6,225 bases of DNA from an uncultured Bacteroidales bacterium (GTDB taxonomy: Bacteria; Bacteroidota; Bacteroidia; Bacteroidales; UBA932). The stretch is taken from contig CAJOMY010000144.1 of NCBI GenBank assembly GCA_905235775.1, positions 1 to 6,225 on the forward strand, read 5' to 3'. A program made the position numbers and the translations under genes. Positions within the stretch are counted from its first letter, which is position 1, and every line of letters begins with the position of its first letter. Positions 5,756 to 6,225 of this stretch are shown here, piece by piece. Under the pieces are notes generated by a model. That model had not been told where the DNA came from. It saw nothing but the letters and a program-made list of their open reading frames with translations, and made no database searches.

Positions 5756-6225
5756 ATGACGAATATTCATCCTCTTGCCACCGTGCATCCCGGTGCCAGA
5801 CTCGGCGAAAATGTCGAAGTCGGCCCCTACGCCTACATCGACGACAACGTCGAGCTTGGCGACAACACAAGAATCCTTCCCCACGCCACCATCTTCCCGT
5901 ATGTCAGGATGGGCAGCAACTGCCAGGTCTTCCCGGGCGCCGTGGTCGGCGCCATTCCGCAGGACCTCAAGTTCGACGGAGAGGTGACCTGGGTGGAGAT
6001 CGGCGACCGCGTGACCATCCGCGAGTGCGCCACCATCAACCGCGGCACGCGGGCGAGCGGGAAGGGCGTCACCCGCGTGGGCAACGATACGCTGATCATG
6101 TCCTACGTGCATGTGGCGCACGACTGCCGGGTGGGCAACCACTGCATCCTCGTGAGCTATGTGGGCATCGCCGGCGAGACCGACGTGGACGACTGGGCCA
6201 TCATCGGCGGCAGCACCGTCGTGCA
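5756..6225 (+). CDS. lpxA: Acyl-ACP:UDP-N-acetylglucosamine O-acyltransferase (3' end cut off by window)
   Basis: LpxA performs the first step of lipid A synthesis, moving a 3-hydroxyacyl chain from ACP to the 3-OH of UDP-GlcNAc. From the ATG at 5756 the frame stays open for 156 codons to the right edge, out of roughly 260 expected. The product begins MTNIHPLATVHPGARLGENV and is made of hexapeptide repeats of the left-handed beta-helix. GAIPQDLKF (residues 65-73), TIRECATINRGT (87-98), HVAHDCRVGN (119-128) and DDWAIIGG (145-152) are LpxA signatures, and His122 corresponds to catalytic His125 of E. coli. The IPQDLK motif and the lack of a uridine-binding N-terminal domain separate it from LpxD. 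The start is 4 bases after lpxC, so it is very probably in the same transcript. Confidence 0.95.
   Translation, partial: MTNIHPLATVHPGARLGENVEVGPYAYIDDNVELGDNTRILPHATIFPYVRMGSNCQVFPGAVVGAIPQDLKFDGEVTWVEIGDRVTIRECATINRGTRASGKGVTRVGNDTLIMSYVHVAHDCRVGNHCILVSYVGIAGETDVDDWAIIGGSTVV

Overview
The window looks like chromosomal DNA from a fairly GC-rich member of the Bacteroidota, probably order Bacteroidales. The pointers are an archaeal/eukaryotic-type prolyl-tRNA synthetase with Bacteroidales-like wording, TAnnTTTG promoter -7 boxes, mostly weak Shine-Dalgarno signals, and the lipid A gene order lpxD-lpxC-lpxA. The species cannot be fixed from the sequence.

Layout. Bases 1-999 hold the first 333 residues of proS on the minus strand; its 3' end lies off the left edge. 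A short AT-rich divergent region (1000-1117) carries candidate promoters for both directions. Everything to the right is on the plus strand and closely packed: a lipoprotein gene with a Tyr/Trp/Gly-rich centre and a Ser/Gly/Arg-rich tail (from 1118), a FadL/OMPP1-like outer-membrane beta-barrel gene (2114-3820), lpxD (3825-4817), lpxC (4849-5751) and the start of lpxA (5756 to the right edge).

Function. lpxA, lpxC and lpxD encode the first three steps of the Raetz pathway of lipid A synthesis: O-acylation of UDP-GlcNAc, N-deacetylation, then N-acylation. Sharing a transcription unit with an outer-membrane barrel and a lipoprotein makes this an outer-membrane biogenesis cluster. lpxC also seems to have its own promoter, placed so close to its ATG that the message would be nearly leaderless.

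Points to check: the lipoprotein gene appears frameshifted near its 3' end (around 1976-1996), because the displaced +1 frame continues the Gly/Ser/Arg tail to a TAA at 2046-2048. LpxC ends at about 300 residues, without the C-terminal FabZ domain to which it is fused in Bacteroides, and no fabZ lies between lpxC and lpxA. I see no mobile element, CRISPR array, rRNA or tRNA. There is no gene-free stretch longer than about 120 bases.
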